From Candidatus Lightella neohaematopini (GTDB lineage Bacteria > Pseudomonadota > Gammaproteobacteria > Enterobacterales > Enterobacteriaceae): 64,000 bases of DNA. Below, piece by piece: positions 63,667-64,000 of the stretch. A model generated the notes under the pieces. It searched no databases and was not told the DNA's origin. It saw nothing but the letters and a program-made list of their open reading frames with translations. A program made the translations under genes and the position numbers. Every line of letters starts with the position of its first letter. Positions within the stretch are counted from its first letter, which is position 1. The DNA is taken from NCBI GenBank assembly GCA_025728545.1, contig JAOBJL010000001.1:124001-188000 (forward strand). The letters are read 5' to 3'.

Positions 63667-63987
63667 TTATTTATTATTAATAATAGAATTATTAGATTTA
63701 AACACTCTAAATTTTTTACCATTTTTAAACTTAAATTTAATATAATCAAGTTTATTTGTTTCACTATTAAAAATAGCTAAATTAGAAATATCAATTGGCG
63801 ACTCTTTTTTTATTAATCCACCTACTTGATTAATATTAGGTATAGGTTTTTGATGTTTAGTAATAATATTAATATTTTCCACTATTGCTTTATTTTTTTT
63901 TAAAATTTTTTTTACTATTCCTATTTTTCCTTTATATTTACCAGTAATTACTATTACTTTATCACCATAACGTATTTTCCTAGCCAT
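63667..63987 (-). CDS. rplX: 50S ribosomal protein L24
   Basis: Assembly-initiating large-subunit protein at the tunnel exit. It is 106 residues (E. coli 104). The KOW motif is [18 protein letters not shown] near residue 8. [30 protein letters not shown] follows. It is the last gene before the window edge. rplN would be expected just beyond it. Confidence 0.97.
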   Translation of the reverse strand: MARKIRYGDKVIVITGKYKGKIGIVKKILKKNKAIVENINIITKHQKPIPNINQVGGLIKKESPIDISNLAIFNSETNKLDYIKFKFKNGKKFRVFKSNNSIINNK

Positions 63988-64000
63988 ATATTTTCATCCT

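Overview
The window is a 64 kb piece of a strongly reduced, very A+T-rich gammaproteobacterial genome (about four of five bases are A or T by eye). Gene content and local order match Escherichia coli and other Enterobacterales block by block. Almost all genes are single-copy housekeeping genes, there are no phages, insertion sequences, CRISPR arrays or paralogues, many spacers are only a few bases, and several expected neighbours are missing. This is the profile of an obligate insect endosymbiont of the Blochmannia/Wigglesworthia/Westeberhardia type. The species cannot be fixed from the sequence alone. TGA is used as a stop (plsB), so the code is the ordinary bacterial one.

Layout. 1-12 kb is the E. 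coli 0-1 min block in inverted order: apaH, folA, dapB (frameshifted), ispH, lspA, ileS, ribF, rpsT, dnaJ, dnaK and a thrA cut down to its aspartokinase domain. 12-19 kb is the 94 min block: tRNA-Phe, groS-groL behind a heat-shock promoter, the EF-P modification set epmB-efp-epmA, psd, orn, tRNA-Gly. 19-26 kb is the 65-67 min block: mltC, proC, ruvX, yqgE, gshB, rsmE, endA, rpiA. A 1.5 kb gene-free stretch with a perfect 38-bp palindrome follows. 27-36 kb is the 20-21 min block: asnS, kdsB, a 54-residue ycaR homologue, lpxK, msbA, rpsA, aroA. Then come glyS-glyQ, an AI-2E/PerM-family membrane protein, and ibpA, gyrB, dnaN, rpmH, rnpA, yidD, yidC, mnmE, with recF and dnaA missing from their usual places. 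ssb, dnaB and plsB follow, then a 0.74 kb gene-free stretch, then aroE, tsaC, def, fmt and the alpha/spc ribosomal operons from rplQ to rplX at the right edge.

How the genes work together. The core is translation (15 ribosomal proteins, three aminoacyl-tRNA synthetases, Def/Fmt, EF-P with both modifying enzymes, TsaC and MnmE), replication (GyrB, DnaN, DnaB, Ssb) and chaperones (DnaK/J, GroES/EL, IbpA). The cell keeps a real Gram-negative envelope: lipid A/Kdo genes (lpxK, kdsB, msbA), phospholipid synthesis (plsB, psd), lipoprotein processing (lspA), Sec/YidC insertion, a murein transglycosylase (mltC), and aspartate-to-diaminopimelate steps (thrA aspartokinase domain, dapB). aroE and aroA point to a retained shikimate pathway. 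Other metabolic genes are proC, gshB, folA, ribF, rpiA and ispH.

No new defence or mobile system was found. The most notable observations are the dapB frameshift in an A10 tract with an otherwise intact gene, the domain-trimmed aspartokinase, conserved sigma-32-like promoters, the loss of dnaA from its site, and the large palindrome in the longest gene desert.
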